64,000 nt of DNA, from positions 1,240,001 through 1,304,000 of the forward strand of contig JAJIRX010000510.1 of NCBI GenBank assembly GCA_023853785.1, given 5' to 3'. Shown here piece after piece: positions 36,566 through 48,008 of this stretch (its first letter is position 1; each line of letters begins with the position of its first letter). A program made the position numbers and the translations under genes. Below the pieces are notes generated by a model. That model did no database searches. It was not told the DNA's origin and was given only the letters and a program-made list of their open reading frames with translations. The DNA is from Psilocybe azurescens. Its lineage: Eukaryota; Basidiomycota; Agaricomycetes; Agaricales; Agrocybaceae.

Positions 36566-37026
36566 TATGAGAGGGAGGTAGGGTAGGGGTAGACTCACGG
36601 TATAAAGTACGAAATTCACTTGTTTTTGAGGTCCTGACTTACGAAGGTGGCCGCCTCCAGCGGTCCGGAGCAGAGGGCTTGCTCCGAACCTAGCCCAAAT
36701 TAATATTTATTGTGTGTGGCATTAGTACCTTTTCAAGCTAATTAGCTTGCTTAGCCGTATAGAAGCAGCAAGCTAATTAGGTAAGGTTAACGTGATGCCG
36801 AGGTAGGGGTCCACCACTCGGTGGGACAGGTTGAATAATTAGGTAAAGATTAGTCACGGGGATCTGTGCGTGACAGTGACGTCTCGCGCTTGAACCTTGT
36901 GTGCTCGACGTTGAGCTTGATTGAGTTCGGCAATCGAGTCGACAACATCCTCGTTAAAACCTGGGACGCACACTCAAAGACGCGCAACTCTAATATAGGA
37001 TAGATTCCAGGCTACTAGGATTAGAA

Positions 37027-40000
37027 ATGGCCGAGGCATTATATTCGTCTTATGCAGAAGTGCTCACAGTTTGCCAGTCAGTTGAAGATGATCTCGCCGC
37101 TGTGCTGGACCCAGATACTGGATATGCACCACGCATGCGCCAGATATGTCAAGACCAGTGAGTCGAGCCAAAGTGTATTGACGATTGAACTTATTGTTTT
37201 GTTTCAACCAAGCATCGACCAATTAGAGGATCGACCCGACAGCCACGAAATAAGACATGAAATTGAAGTGTTACGGTTAGAGGAAAATACGTGGGGGCTA
37301 CTACAGGCTGTTATGCCGTGAGTAAACATTGCTCGATGTTTCTTATGCGCTAATAACATCATGCAGAGCGCGGTTAGCAGACCTGCCACCCACACAATCT
37401 GCCCAAGACCTATTGCTTGAAAATCCATACACACCAACGTCGACACTAGCACAAGCCATACTGGCAGTCTCTCCTCTTCTAACTGAACTTCTCGTTGTCC
37501 GCGAATGGCTGCAAGAAACCGCACCCGCCCCAGCGCCACCAGAAGCGAATACAGGATACTGGAAATTCACCAAGCACACCATTATGCAAGGTGTGAGGAC
37601 GGGTCATGGTCAAAGGGAAGGACTTGTGTCAGAAATGGATCCTGACGCAATCAATAGAGGGGACGGTGCTGCATTGGCACCTGATGATGCCGTAGGTTTC
37701 TTTTTGGCCATAGATTCAGGCGGTGACTTACGGTTCCTGCAGAGCTACGAGAAGAACTTGTTGCAAGCTCTCTATGCATATATCCGTGCAGGACGGCTTG
37801 ACGATGCCGTCGAGGTATGTCGGCGGGCACATCAACCGTGGCGCGCTTCAAGTATCCGAGGGTCTCTTCTGTTTCAATGGCAAGCGCTTTGTACGTTCTT
37901 CCACTCATCGTTACGCCCTCAACCTAATAGCCTCTAAGCTACAGCACGTCGTATACCCTGGGACGAAGGCGACGAAGATGACGAAGACCCTGCCGCCTTC
38001 TCAGGCAACCGTAATCGGTCATTATGGAAATCGACATGTATACGTGCTGCTCTAAGTGTATGCCTCGGAAATTATATACATAGATCTTGAAACTAATGTT
38101 CTTGCAGCCAGCCTTGTCTGAACATGAACGACTCTTTTTCGCCTCTCTTGCACCCTCTCTACAAACAAGTACTATTCTCAAATCTGCATGTCGGACATGG
38201 GAAGACCACTTGTGGACAGAAATCAGTGTTATATGCGAGGAGAGGGCCAGTCGAGAGTTGGCCCGGGTAGCTCCTGGGAGTTTCTGGGAGGGTGGAGTGG
38301 ACTCGCTAGACAGAGGTTTCACCGTTCTCTCACAGGCACAAATCGACCAACAGGAGGAAGAATGGGGGAACGAAGTCACAAAGACTTTAGTGAATCTGGA
38401 TAGCACTGCCGTTGTTGATGGGTGAGCAAAGTTGTCGTTTTTACTTCAACTCTTGTTAAATTGCCGCAGTCCACTTGCCGAGCATGCGTTCCACTTCTCG
38501 CAGCTTTATATCATCCTCGACCGGACAGACAAACTCCTAGACATTTTCGCTGAAGATTTGAAAAACGGCAAATATCCAAAGAGCTCCTTCGAGTAATGTC
38601 CATTTCACTGCTTTCGAATAATAGCCATCTAACGAACCTCAAAGATATGATGCTATGTGTCGATTCTTCGCTCATTTCTGTCTATTGCTACAGATGATTG
38701 ATGTTCCAGTGCCGTCTATATCGACCCAAATAATCTTGGAAACCTACCTCCGAGTGCTCGAGGTTCGTTTTTTATTCTTTATCACGGATCACCTTATATC
38801 TCTTTGCTTTAGGAAGCTGGCCAACGAGAATTGATTGCTCTCTACGCTGGAGCACTCAAAACGAATGCAGTGGAAAGATACGCCGACTTCCTTGTCTCTT
38901 TGATGCTCTCAGCGGACTTTACCGAACGTCGCCAAGCGCTGACAAGGGCGAGCGAACACGGACTAGACGTTGGGCAAGTGGCACGGGTCACCGCTGAAAA
39001 AACTGTCAATAAAGCATTCTCGGTAAGATTTGCCAGTTGCACTTACCGTGGATCATAACGATGATGAGTATCGGTGTTCATTTAGATGCTGCCTCCGATG
39101 AAAAACAACTGCCCTCGATTATCAACCTGCAACCACCGCCAAACGAAGCCGAAAATTTCCTTCTGCGTTCGATTGAATGGACTACGTTCACAGAAGAGAC
39201 TCACACTCTCGCCTTGGAACACGCGACTGTAATCCTTCGCTACTTCCTCGGTATGTGGATGCCTTGAGCAACCTTTTTATGTATGTATATTAATCAAATC
39301 CTATTGAGCAGGTGCCGGCCGTATCGAAGCAGCGCGAAGCCTCCTCACCCTCTTGCCCGCTGATCTATCATCGATAGCTGAGCCGGAGGAGGTGGCCACG
39401 GAGTACCTGCACTACAGGCAGTTCTTCGGCATCTGGGAGACCATCGATCGCGTCACTGAATGCCAGGCTCTGGAGAGCAGCGTCACCCAGGGCCGGGGGG
39501 CAAGCAGAGAAGAAAAATCTAATTGGATCGCGGAACTTCGGGTAAGTGATATCACGCATGGTATGACGTGTAGTCATCTTATCATTGTCTTTTTCTATGT
39601 TAGGGCCTTATCGATAAAGTTCATGATGAAATTCTGAGATTGCTAACGACAGAGTGGCTTGTAACCGAAGGCGAATATGATTCAGGCACGTCCTATCTAG
39701 AAGGCTTCATTTTAAAAGCGGATTTGAACTAACAACAGGATTAGCCGTGAAGGAGCGCCGTTACAAAGACCTCGTCAGAATAAGACAAATTTTCGTGCCT
39801 GAGCTCATCATCAGACTCCACTACATTCTCTTCGCCTCTCGTAAATATATCCCAGAGTCAGTCACCCACCTCATATATGATGTATTTTTTTATCAAAAAA
39901 GCTAACCCCTTCATTTTTGCACTTCCCCAGGAACCTAAAGCGCGCTCTCGAACTCGCCAATGTCGTCGCAGATTCGCGATACAATCTCTATGAAGACTTT

Positions 40001-40129
40001 ATGAACGAGGAGGGTGGAAGGACCCTAGGCGAATACCTCAAGGCAATCCGCCAGGCGATACTGGCTGGTCTCGAAACTGAAAAATCGTCAGATCCTTTCG
40101 CGATCATCACTTATCACCCTAATACTTGA
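37027..40129 (+). CDS. nuclear pore protein NUP84/NUP107, apparent frameshift
   Basis: Scaffold subunit of the Y-shaped (Nup84/Nup107) nuclear pore complex. The start is ATG 37027 (MAEALYSSYAEVLTV). The family signature block is clear: GYWKFTKHTIMQG, SYEKNLLQALYAYIRAGRLDD, CRRAHQPWRASSIRGSLLF (37740-37870). Further helical blocks are PLAEHAFHFSQLYIILD, EWLVTEGEYDS, KERRYKDLVRIRQIFVPELI and a C-terminal LKRALELANVVADSRYNLYE. The stop is at 40127-40129. About twelve introns of near 50 nt are inferred. Between KAFS-MLPPMK and QLPSIINLQPPP the frame breaks at the A5 run 39101-39105; one more A gives the expected continuous block. The protein is helical throughout, without FG repeats, as expected for this subunit. 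Directly upstream is the transposon island, about 230 bp from the start codon. Confidence 0.92.
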
Positions 40130-41343
40130 TCGATCTGGGTATTTATTTGTAACTTTGTCAAGCTCTGTTTCGTACTCGTTGATTTATGTTTTACTTTTAC
40201 GTTTTCTAATTTTCTATATCTGATTGGAATGATAAATTTTTCCAGCGCCCATGTTCTTTTTTTTTTCATATCAATTCATGTTATTGGGGCTTGGCCCCAT
40301 GCAGACCTAACTAAGTACAGAAGATAGTAACGGAATACCGCATTCTTCTCCATTCTCAAGGACCCCAGGGTAGGAACAATGCCTGATGAAACTGAACGAA
40401 CGACCGAAGGTTTGGAAGGAATCCCTGCAGGGAACTTCCCACATATTTTCTAGAGACAATACAGCACGCAATGTGATTGGCTCCCGTGCATCATGAGCAG
40501 GTTCAGCAAGGTCTGGGACCCGCAAGGGTTATTGCTCAGGTTCATGTATCCATTTCCAAGTACCCAAGTATTTGGGTAATATTTTGTTGTTTTTTAAGTG
40601 GTGATGGAGGCCATTGAGCAATTCAAAGTAAGCTTGAATGTAGGAACCATTAAGATTGTAGTAATTCTATTGAAAATCCCTAAATTAAAAAGTTGGGCGC
40701 TTTCGTGAGATTTTAGCGAAAAACACAATTTTCGGTCCTTTTGGGGGCTCATTTGGATAGGTGTTCACCTCATACATGACCTATGACATATGCTTCAAAT
40801 GTTGAGTTCACGGGCCAAAATGACCTATGACTGAATATTTGGTCGAAATAGTACAGTATACCGTGCAGTCTTACATCATCTACCGGGGTTTAGGACGACG
40901 GTGTTCTTGCCGAGAAGTCTATCACAACCTCTGATCTAATAGGATTCAATGGGATTCCTACCTACCAAGCGCTCAAATTCCATGCTCCATAATGACTCTT
41001 CCGTCTAATTTTGGGCGTGCAGCCTTTTGAAACCCCAGTAAGGTGCGTTGGCCAGCTGGCTTTGTGGAACAATTATGTTGCGAAATCGCTGAATGTACAG
41101 GTATATACTCGGTCTAGTCAAAACACTACTTCATGGAAGTTCTTTAGCGCTTATTATTTTACTGCGCAGAATACTGCGCGCTGGATGGATCTGATATTTA
41201 TCACTTCCGACGACAACGAATCATCTGTCCATGCATAAACGATCAACAATTCTCGCCGGCACCTTGGTTAGAATAGCGCTTGATAAAGCGATAGGTTGAT
41301 TCCACCACGCTCACTATTGTCTGCCAACGCCCAACACTCAGCT
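40130..41343. other. spacer, no gene supported
   Basis: About 1.2 kb. Two short frames (40307-40525 on minus, 41011-41238 on plus) have no recognisable family and no exon partners. A short GC-rich inverted repeat (GGGGCTTGGCCCC) near 40286-40298 could act in 3'-end formation of the preceding gene, but this is weak. The right end must hold the promoter of the next gene. Confidence 0.4.
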
Positions 41344-44137
41344 ATGACAAAGGTAGCATCCCGAGAAACACACGAAGCCAAAGCCAACCAGCTTGACCCT
41401 GGACCACCACCACGACCCCGACGCAAGTTCGGCTGCAAAGCCATACTCTGCACATTCCTCGCCCTCCTGGGCCTGGGCGCTTGCTGGATTGGCTATCTGC
41501 TGCTGCGCGGGTTCTTCATCGCCGCACGAGATCCCCATGTTCGGTTGTATCAGAATCTCGATGTCCCGTATCGGCTTCAGGATGTTGTGCGTCCGTTGGT
41601 GGATGCCAACCAGACTTTCGACATCGTTGCGACTGTGTGGCTGCGCACAGAGGCGCCGGAAACAATGGTGGACACTGGTGAGAACGGAGGAAATCGGCAT
41701 AGGAAATCCGACGAGAAGAACCCAGTGTTACACGAAACAGCTATCTTCTCGGACACGGTTTTTAGAGAATTGCATCTGAAAGATAAAAGAAGACATCTGT
41801 TAACTTGCAAATTCCAACTGAAATTTTGTGAGTTCATTGGATTAGGAGCACCCTGGTGATGCCTACTGATCTTGTCTTTGTTAGCAAAAACGCGATTTGA
41901 ACAACTATGACCTTCGAGCATCGTTTGTTCTGGTGCCCACGTCCCCCTCTCCGCTCGATAACGCTACTGAGTACTCGGACTGGAGGCCCACTTCAGCTAT
42001 GTACTATCCACCCGTCAGATTATGGCCGTGAGTCTCATATTTTTGATGTTCACTCATAGAATTTATTTCTTGCGTCCCCTAGACATGACTATAGACCTTT
42101 GATTGCGGAAGAGATCATAGACTCGTACGGAACGTTCATGCCTTTGATCGCTTTTCATAACATCCAATCGATATGTCCGAACTCAACCACTTCACTCAGG
42201 GAAGCTTTAGACGAGGAGGACGAAGAAGATATTACTGAAGAGCAAGCAGAGCCGGAAATGAACGTACCACTGCTGATATCCCAACAGAGACAGAAATGGA
42301 AATCCACTAAAGGAAAATCGGCTCTTGCAGCTCATCCATATATTATAACAAGGTTTTACTATTTTTTGTCCTATTTCTTTCGGGCAGGAGAGCGCTGATT
42401 ATTTCAATATGATAGGTCTTTCTTACGTGTCGTTGATATGACAAAAATCCTCAACAAGAATACTTACGACCAATTTCACAATCGAATTAAGAGCTCCTCG
42501 GTAGCTATTATGTCCCTCTCCTTGCCAGCATTTCATCTAAATAGATGATAGTGCGGGAGATATGTCACGCAGCAGGGCTACAGAACCGGTCCAAGTTGGA
42601 AAGACTGCGTTCGGAGCTTCGTTGGAACGGGCAGTCAAGAAGTCCGGATTAGAATGGCCAGAAAATCCGAAAGGACGGGGAAAGAGCGCACGGAATGGGC
42701 ATACGCGCCGTACCTGACTCTTTCTTTGGCCTCCTGGGGACCGTTGGTTAGTTGAGCAGACCCGTTTTTGAGAAAATGTCGTTGAAAATATTGTACCCGC
42801 ACAGGATCTTGTTCCAATTCCTGTTAATCGTGAAGACTGTCAAAATTCAGCTTCACCCGAGATTTCTGCAGGTGACTAGTATATTCCTGTCACTGTAATC
42901 GCTGGGTATCTAACCTCCGTCTCTCCTCCAGGTCAAGACAGAACTTCAATTAACGTTACATGGAACATTGCATTTGCGGGTAGAAGCCACCTAAAGCTCC
43001 TGACAGGAGTCCTCAACCAATCTCCTGAATATAACATGACCGACAGTGAGGCCAATCGTCTGAAAGCCCAGGCCAACTTTGAGCTTTCCCGTAAGCATAC
43101 ATAATAATTAAATCTTAGGACTCGGGACCTTTGCTGATCAATAGACATAGAGGGCCTCGCTGGCCACTGTACACGGGATGACTACCATGCCCGTCGCCAT
43201 TTTGCTCTTGCAATGATCGCGCAAGTTTACTTCTCATGGCCAATCCGTTAATAAGCTAACGGAACATCTGCAGTCTTATGCTTTATGTAATCGACCGGCT
43301 ACTCGAAACTCACTATTGGTACACCCGTTCTTCAACAGTGGGGATTTCAATAAGTGGGACAAGTCTCGTCGCAGGAGCGACAATAGCGTACTCGATGCTT
43401 CGAGCCGCTTCGGATACTCTGAAAGATGAAGTCACTTTCAAATCCGTTCCCTTCGTTTTTGTTTACTCGTTTGTTATTAAAGTCGGCTGGTACATGGGGG
43501 CACTTATCATGCTCAAAGCCATAACGCGAGCTGAATTACATTGGAGGAAGAGATGGATGCCGGTAATCCATTTTTCTCCTCCTACTCACGCAGAAAGATC
43601 GAGTCAAAGGGTTGATGCTAGGGCCACATATCGCTTCAAGGCAATTGTATGGATTTTCCCTCCGCACATTATTTACTTCATATTTGTTATACCTCTTTAT
43701 ACTGATTCAAATTATCCCTCTAGGTTATTGCAGCTCAGGCAGCCTTCCTCTACTTTGTCTATCATCAGCAATATTTCCTCATCGATCCTAGAGGTGTCGG
43801 CGTGCCCTTCGAAAGCAAAGCGGAGCAGATAATAAGCTCGCTGTACAGTTGGACTATATATCCCGCCGCCATAAACCTAGGATGGATGCTGCAGCTTATT
43901 CTAAATTACCGCATGAAAACATTCGCAGGGGTGTACGCGAAAGCTGCGTATATAAAAATGGCCAGATTAACGTTTGATCTGATGATTCGTTCTCCTTGGA
44001 TCATTGGTGAGTCCACCAATGGGGAGGCTGCTAGTTATCAGTTATTATTCGAGCTGGTATGGTGCTCAGTTTTGGCATTCCAAGCGTTTACATATCTGTC
44101 AGTACAATGGGCGGATGAAGAGGAAGAGACCAAGTAG
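41344..44137 (+). CDS. uncharacterised Agaricomycete multi-pass membrane protein, apparent frameshift
   Basis: I recognise this as a conserved mushroom family but know no function for it. The start is taken at ATG 41344 (MTKVASRETHEAK); an in-frame ATG at 41296 is the alternative. A short Pro/Arg-rich cytoplasmic stretch precedes one helix (ILCTFLALLGLGACWIGYLL). A large, probably extracytoplasmic region follows with DPHVRLYQNLDVPYRLQDVV, FRELHLKDK, NNYDLRASFVLVP, SYGTFMPLIAFHNI, an acidic EEDEEDITEEQ stretch, HPYIITR, TEWAYAPYLTLSL and DLVPIPVNREDC, plus N-glycosylation sequons (NVT, NMT). The C-terminal third has several helices, including VPFVFVYSFVIKVGWYMGAL and LYSWTIYPAAINLGWMLQLI, and ends at TAG 44135-44137 after ADEEEETK. 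The frame breaks at the A4 run 41785-41788, where one more A joins HLKDK to the following SVNLQIPTEI block. There are about ten introns. Confidence 0.75.
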
Positions 44138-44350
44138 AACCGTTCAGATTTAGCATCAAATTTGAACGTGTAGGGCAACAATAACTATGAAATTTTTGAA
44201 ACACGCCGGAATTCCAGTGGACCACTTTACGCTCTACAAGATTTTTTGTGGCATCAGTTTACATGTGATGAATGAATTGCACATGTTCAATGCACATCAA
44301 GGCGCGTTCAATGCGCGCTGCCCGATTCAAAGGTTCCTACATGTCACGTG

Positions 44351-44357
44351 TATAAAA
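44351..44357 (+). promoter_or_regulatory. TATA box with adjoining CACGTG
   Basis: TATAAAA at 44351-44357 directly follows TCACGTGT, which contains the palindromic E-box CACGTG. It lies about 185 nt upstream of the start codon at 44537 and is the best promoter candidate for that gene. Confidence 0.5.
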
Positions 44358-44536
44358 TAGGAGAAACGCGCAGATCACGAGAAAGCCAAGCGACGTCAAA
44401 TAAACGCGTTCATATAATCCCCACGCGACTTGAAGCTGTCCCCACAAGTCCGTTCTCGAAAATACCCTCAGAGACTCTTTTGATTCCCCAAAACGCCACT
44501 ACATACTACCTTATCCTGTACCTACACCAAAAAAAA

Positions 44537-45378
44537 ATGTGCAGAGGCTGCGGTGGCTATGACTTCGATGATATATTTGGTGGAGGACGCGGACGCGGGG
44601 GACGTGGTAGTCACGGTGGATTGTTTGGTGTTGACGGTGATGTAGACCGAGGGAGCTTTGCGCAAGTATCTGATCGTGCGATGAGCACACTTTCCAGCGT
44701 GAGTCCTTTTAATTTCTCAGTTGCTATAACAAACTTAATCTTCCTTTGTTGACAGGCAAAATCTCATTTCCTGGAGCACTTAAAGACTGTCGATACCTGT
44801 AGAGGCACAGTGTCCCATGAAATTATTAGATTTCATCTCGTACCCGATATGCGGAAGCAATTCAGTCGATATGTTAAGGAGTTTGGGTGCACGTCAGTTC
44901 TTCCTCCTTGTCGAACCTCATTTCGCTTTAACTCACGAATGCATCCTTCCATCTCCACATTACATAGTGCGACCTCGCGGCAACTCACTCGCGAAGAGCA
45001 GGATCGAATCAATAAAAACGCAAATCGGTATGAAACCCTGCTTTTCTACGAACGAGGACTAAATATATGCGCATATAGTTTATATATTTCACCTCCGTGA
45101 CCGTCACACCCCAGGCGCAGCAAGCATACTTCGCGAAGAACCCTAGTATTCCGAGGCCAGCTAGCCTTTCCATGACCCCTGTATCGGCCACACCCACCGC
45201 CCCTGTAGCCAGCCCATCCTCTAGCCAAACTTCTGCGTCAGAAAGCTCCAAGGCTGGCCCCTTGCTAGATGCTTTTAATAAGAAAGCGAAGCAAAAACTT
45301 AATCAAGCCGCTGTTATCCACGCCGCATCAAATTCAACGTCTAAGAAGATCAACACTTCGCTGAAAAAGAAGATTTGA
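44537..45378 (+). CDS. small uncharacterised protein, Gly-rich N-terminus and Lys-rich C-terminus
   Basis: The family is not recognised. The start is ATG 44537 (MCRGCGGYDFDDIFGG), followed by a GGRGRGGRGSHGG stretch resembling RGG-type low-complexity segments. An intron runs from about 44700 to 44756. The second exon reads AKSHFLEHLKTVDTCRGT and onward without a stop, then LTREEQDRINKNANR, and an intron ending near 45111. The last exon is Ser/Pro/Thr-rich and ends in a basic tail, STSKKINTSLKKKI, with stop TGA 45376-45378. The middle of exon 2 is uncertain and could hide a further intron. Composition suggests a disordered protein, perhaps nucleic-acid binding, but that is inference only. Confidence 0.5.
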
Positions 45379-45643
45379 CTGTCTTTGAACAACTCGCCAT
45401 TACGTTCATCGCCCCTGAATATGATCTCTTTTTCCTCTGTTTTCCTCTCCCGTCTGCTATAGTTTCTGCTCAACTTGTAAGAGCTTGAGCTCGTAATTAT
45501 TGTATTGTATCTTTCTATAAGCATTGTTTCCTAATCGATTTTAATCGTATAATTCCGTAAAGATCACGCACAGAACTGTACTTCATTTCTGCTTACTTGG
45601 AAAATAAAGAATTTGTTGACTTTGGTTCCACTAGCACTCGCCT

Positions 45644-46000
45644 TTGACATCCGGCAATGAATGTGCGCTAAAGGCCAGAACTGTATGGATCCTTCGAGTT
45701 CATAAGGACCCGTTTGATCGCCTCACGTTCCCCAATTTACAAGCCCTTGTTGTTACAGTTAAATGCCTGTCTTTACAGGCCCTTTACGACGGCCTAATGC
45801 CTCTCGTAGACCAATCACACTGCCAGCTCAGGGAGCTGGAAATACACCACGAGAAACCGGACTCCGAAGCATTGGTATCATTGACTCTATCGACCTCCGA
45901 TCACGACGAACAACCGAGAGTTAAAGATTATCTTTCGGTGAACATCAAATTGATACGTGCCAGGCTCCAGCATCTCCCCATCCTTCGAATTTCTCTGTGA
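45644..46000 (+). pseudogene. F-box/LRR-like protein fragment
   Basis: An open frame of 118 residues whose middle (LTFPNLQALVVTVK, QSHCQLRELEIHHEKPD) resembles the leucine-rich part of mushroom F-box proteins. No F-box and no upstream exon were found, and the frame ends soon after (RLQHLPILRISL). It is probably a truncated remnant of a large family, although a short divergent gene is possible. Confidence 0.4.
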
Positions 46001-46389
46001 CGATGATCTCCGGGATCATTATGTTACGTGAGTTGGACAAGTCAAATCCTTCCGAGTTCTACAGCGGTCATATAAAGAATATGGAGGCATATCATGACCA
46101 CCATGAAGGAGTTCACATATCAGTTAATTCTTGTTTGATCATGTAGACTCGGTGTCCCTGATACTTCTAACAAGTATACAGTACAACTGATTTATAGCAG
46201 ACTGCAATGTGTGCAAAGTCTCTTGTTCGTTTCTTCCAATGAGGCACAGCTTATGGTCATTAATTCTCCAATGTAATACAGACTATATCGATACAAACCA
46301 TTCTACTGATAGAAATACATAATTCTCAAACAGAGGATTTCAGGAATCGAATTCAGATCCGTGCTTCGTGAATCATCGGTCTCGAGGCT

Positions 46390-47575
46390 CTATGCCGAAA
46401 CGCGAGAATCATCTAAGGTAGTATGCGTCATTATTGAGTAGGCATCGTTATCAGCAAACTTCAAGCTGCTCAGTTGGCCTAATTCAAGTCCGTTCGAGAT
46501 GGGCGCTAATGACTCGGTGGGGTCGGCCTGCCAAGTTCGTCCTTGTGCGACACGGAAGATTATTAAAATCGGGGAGATTGTCTGGATAATTTACACAAGA
46601 TGGTCAGCCTTCACAGTCAAAAAACGAGAGAGAGAGTTGCGTGCATTAATTTGAGTCATCAGTTTGATGATAATCATATTTACGGGACTGTTCCTCGAAC
46701 TGACTCGACCATAGGCTGCAGCCAAAACAATATGCGCGAGGCTCAGAACAAGAGTGAGCGAGGCAGATTCAATAAGGATCGACATAATCTTAGTATATGC
46801 CGTGCCATAGTCGCTCCCGAATATCTTGCGGAGATAATGCTGGTGGTAGACGATGCGAGCGATTATTAGGCAAGCTATCGAGCCGTTCGCCATCAGGGAG
46901 ATGAGTTCAAAGAGCGTGAGGATAGAGTATATCTGCCATTTGACAGGAGTTAATGTAACGAGTGCACAGATTCCTATGGCTATTGATTTATAAGAAAAGG
47001 TTAAATATTGGAAGGGAAAAACAGAACAAGTAAAGCATACCCAACGAAGTCATCGTCAGGAGTGTCACAAACGTCATGACTGCTATCCTCGCACGACGAG
47101 AAACGCCGCCGTACAGCATAACGCAGCGCCAGATCTTCCGACAATAAAGTGAGCATCCAGCATGGCAGAACAAACATATTAACGGGCGTACCATGAATCC
47201 ATCGCTGCACCATGTCGCAAGGACAATCAAAATCAATTCGACCGGCGAGTACGGTTCTCCCCAAAATCGTGCTCCATTCTTTGACACGATGCCTTCCGCG
47301 GTTGCATTCTTACTCCAGCTCACAACTCCGCCAGTCGCTAAGATGAAAGCTGCAGTCGAAAGCATGCACATAAACCCGATGAGTGTCATCATAACACGTC
47401 GCATCCGTATTGAAGTCATCGACGTTGGTTTCGACAGGAGAATCAGGCAGTTCCATGATAGAGTCAGCGAGATACCATATGCAATAGCGCCCAGGATATT
47501 GCCGACCAGCCAGCATCGCAGGAAGCGACTGGCCACGACTGGATCGACTGAAACTGGATTGTCTATACTAGGCAT
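46390..47575 (-). CDS. seven-helix integral membrane protein
   Basis: The start is ATG 47575 (MPSIDNPVSVDPVVASRF). Helices in order include LVGNILGAIAYGISLTL, VMMTLIGFMCMLSTAAFILA, PVELILIVLATWCSDGFM, a segment after an intron near 47010, SILTLFELISLMANGSIACL and IMSILIESASLTLVLSLAHI. A last exon gives ISPILIIFRVAQGRTW and a hydrophilic tail ending at TAG 46390-46392. The last intron near 46570-46610 appears short, so that junction is uncertain. Topology and the end motif IIFRVAQGR match a seven-helix family that is common in Agaricomycetes. The function is unknown. Confidence 0.68.
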
Positions 47576-48008
47576 TTTGAACTTGAGAAGATGATCACTT
47601 TAGAGGTCGGTATCAAACTATTGTATCCAGCCCCTTGATTGCCTTTATACAACATCTGCAGCAGTCGATGACGAAGTTAGCGAGAATTTAGTACCATTTG
47701 GCATAAATGCCTGTCAGAGTATGAGGGCCCGGTGGAGGAAACGATGAGAACCACTCCCAGGCGCCTCGCGATGCCTTGTACTTTCCAGCGGATAAGTATC
47801 AGGCACGTCGATGGGTACTGCTTAGTTTCTAAATGTCAGAATGGTGCAATGAGTAGATAGCGTCTAGACTCGCATATGAGCAGGCGACGATCCATTTAAG
47901 TCTTGAAATTGCACCAATTCCGACAGTCTCTAAGGATCGAAGTTCCTGTCTTTATTCTTACATTGGTTTAAGATACATCTTGCATTGGCTATGGCGCGCG
48001 AACTTGAA
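47576..48008. other. spacer between two minus-strand genes
   Basis: About 430 bases with no supportable coding exon. It holds the promoter of the seven-helix gene ending at 47575 and the 3' flank of HAL2. Confidence 0.4.

Larger units (their letters stand above)
33152..36796. mobile_element. composite island framed by ~100-bp inverted repeats
   Basis: The sequence 33152-33250 (starting ATCACGTTAACCTTACCTAA) is repeated in reverse complement at about 36695-36796. The two copies differ mainly in the length of one A run. The 3.6-kb interval has no host gene and contains at least four smaller elements with their own inverted ends. No target duplication could be recognised next to the outer repeats, so this may be an old transposon filled by later insertions, or two copies of one repeat in opposite orientation. 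Confidence 0.6.

Noticed and set aside
33152..36796. A transposase gene inside the island
   Set aside because: No frame of adequate length or with a DDE/DDD pattern was found; all elements look non-autonomous.
33130..36815. Target-site duplication for the outer ~100-bp inverted repeats
   Set aside because: The flanking bases (TTTTTCG on the left, GCCGAGG on the right) share no convincing direct repeat.
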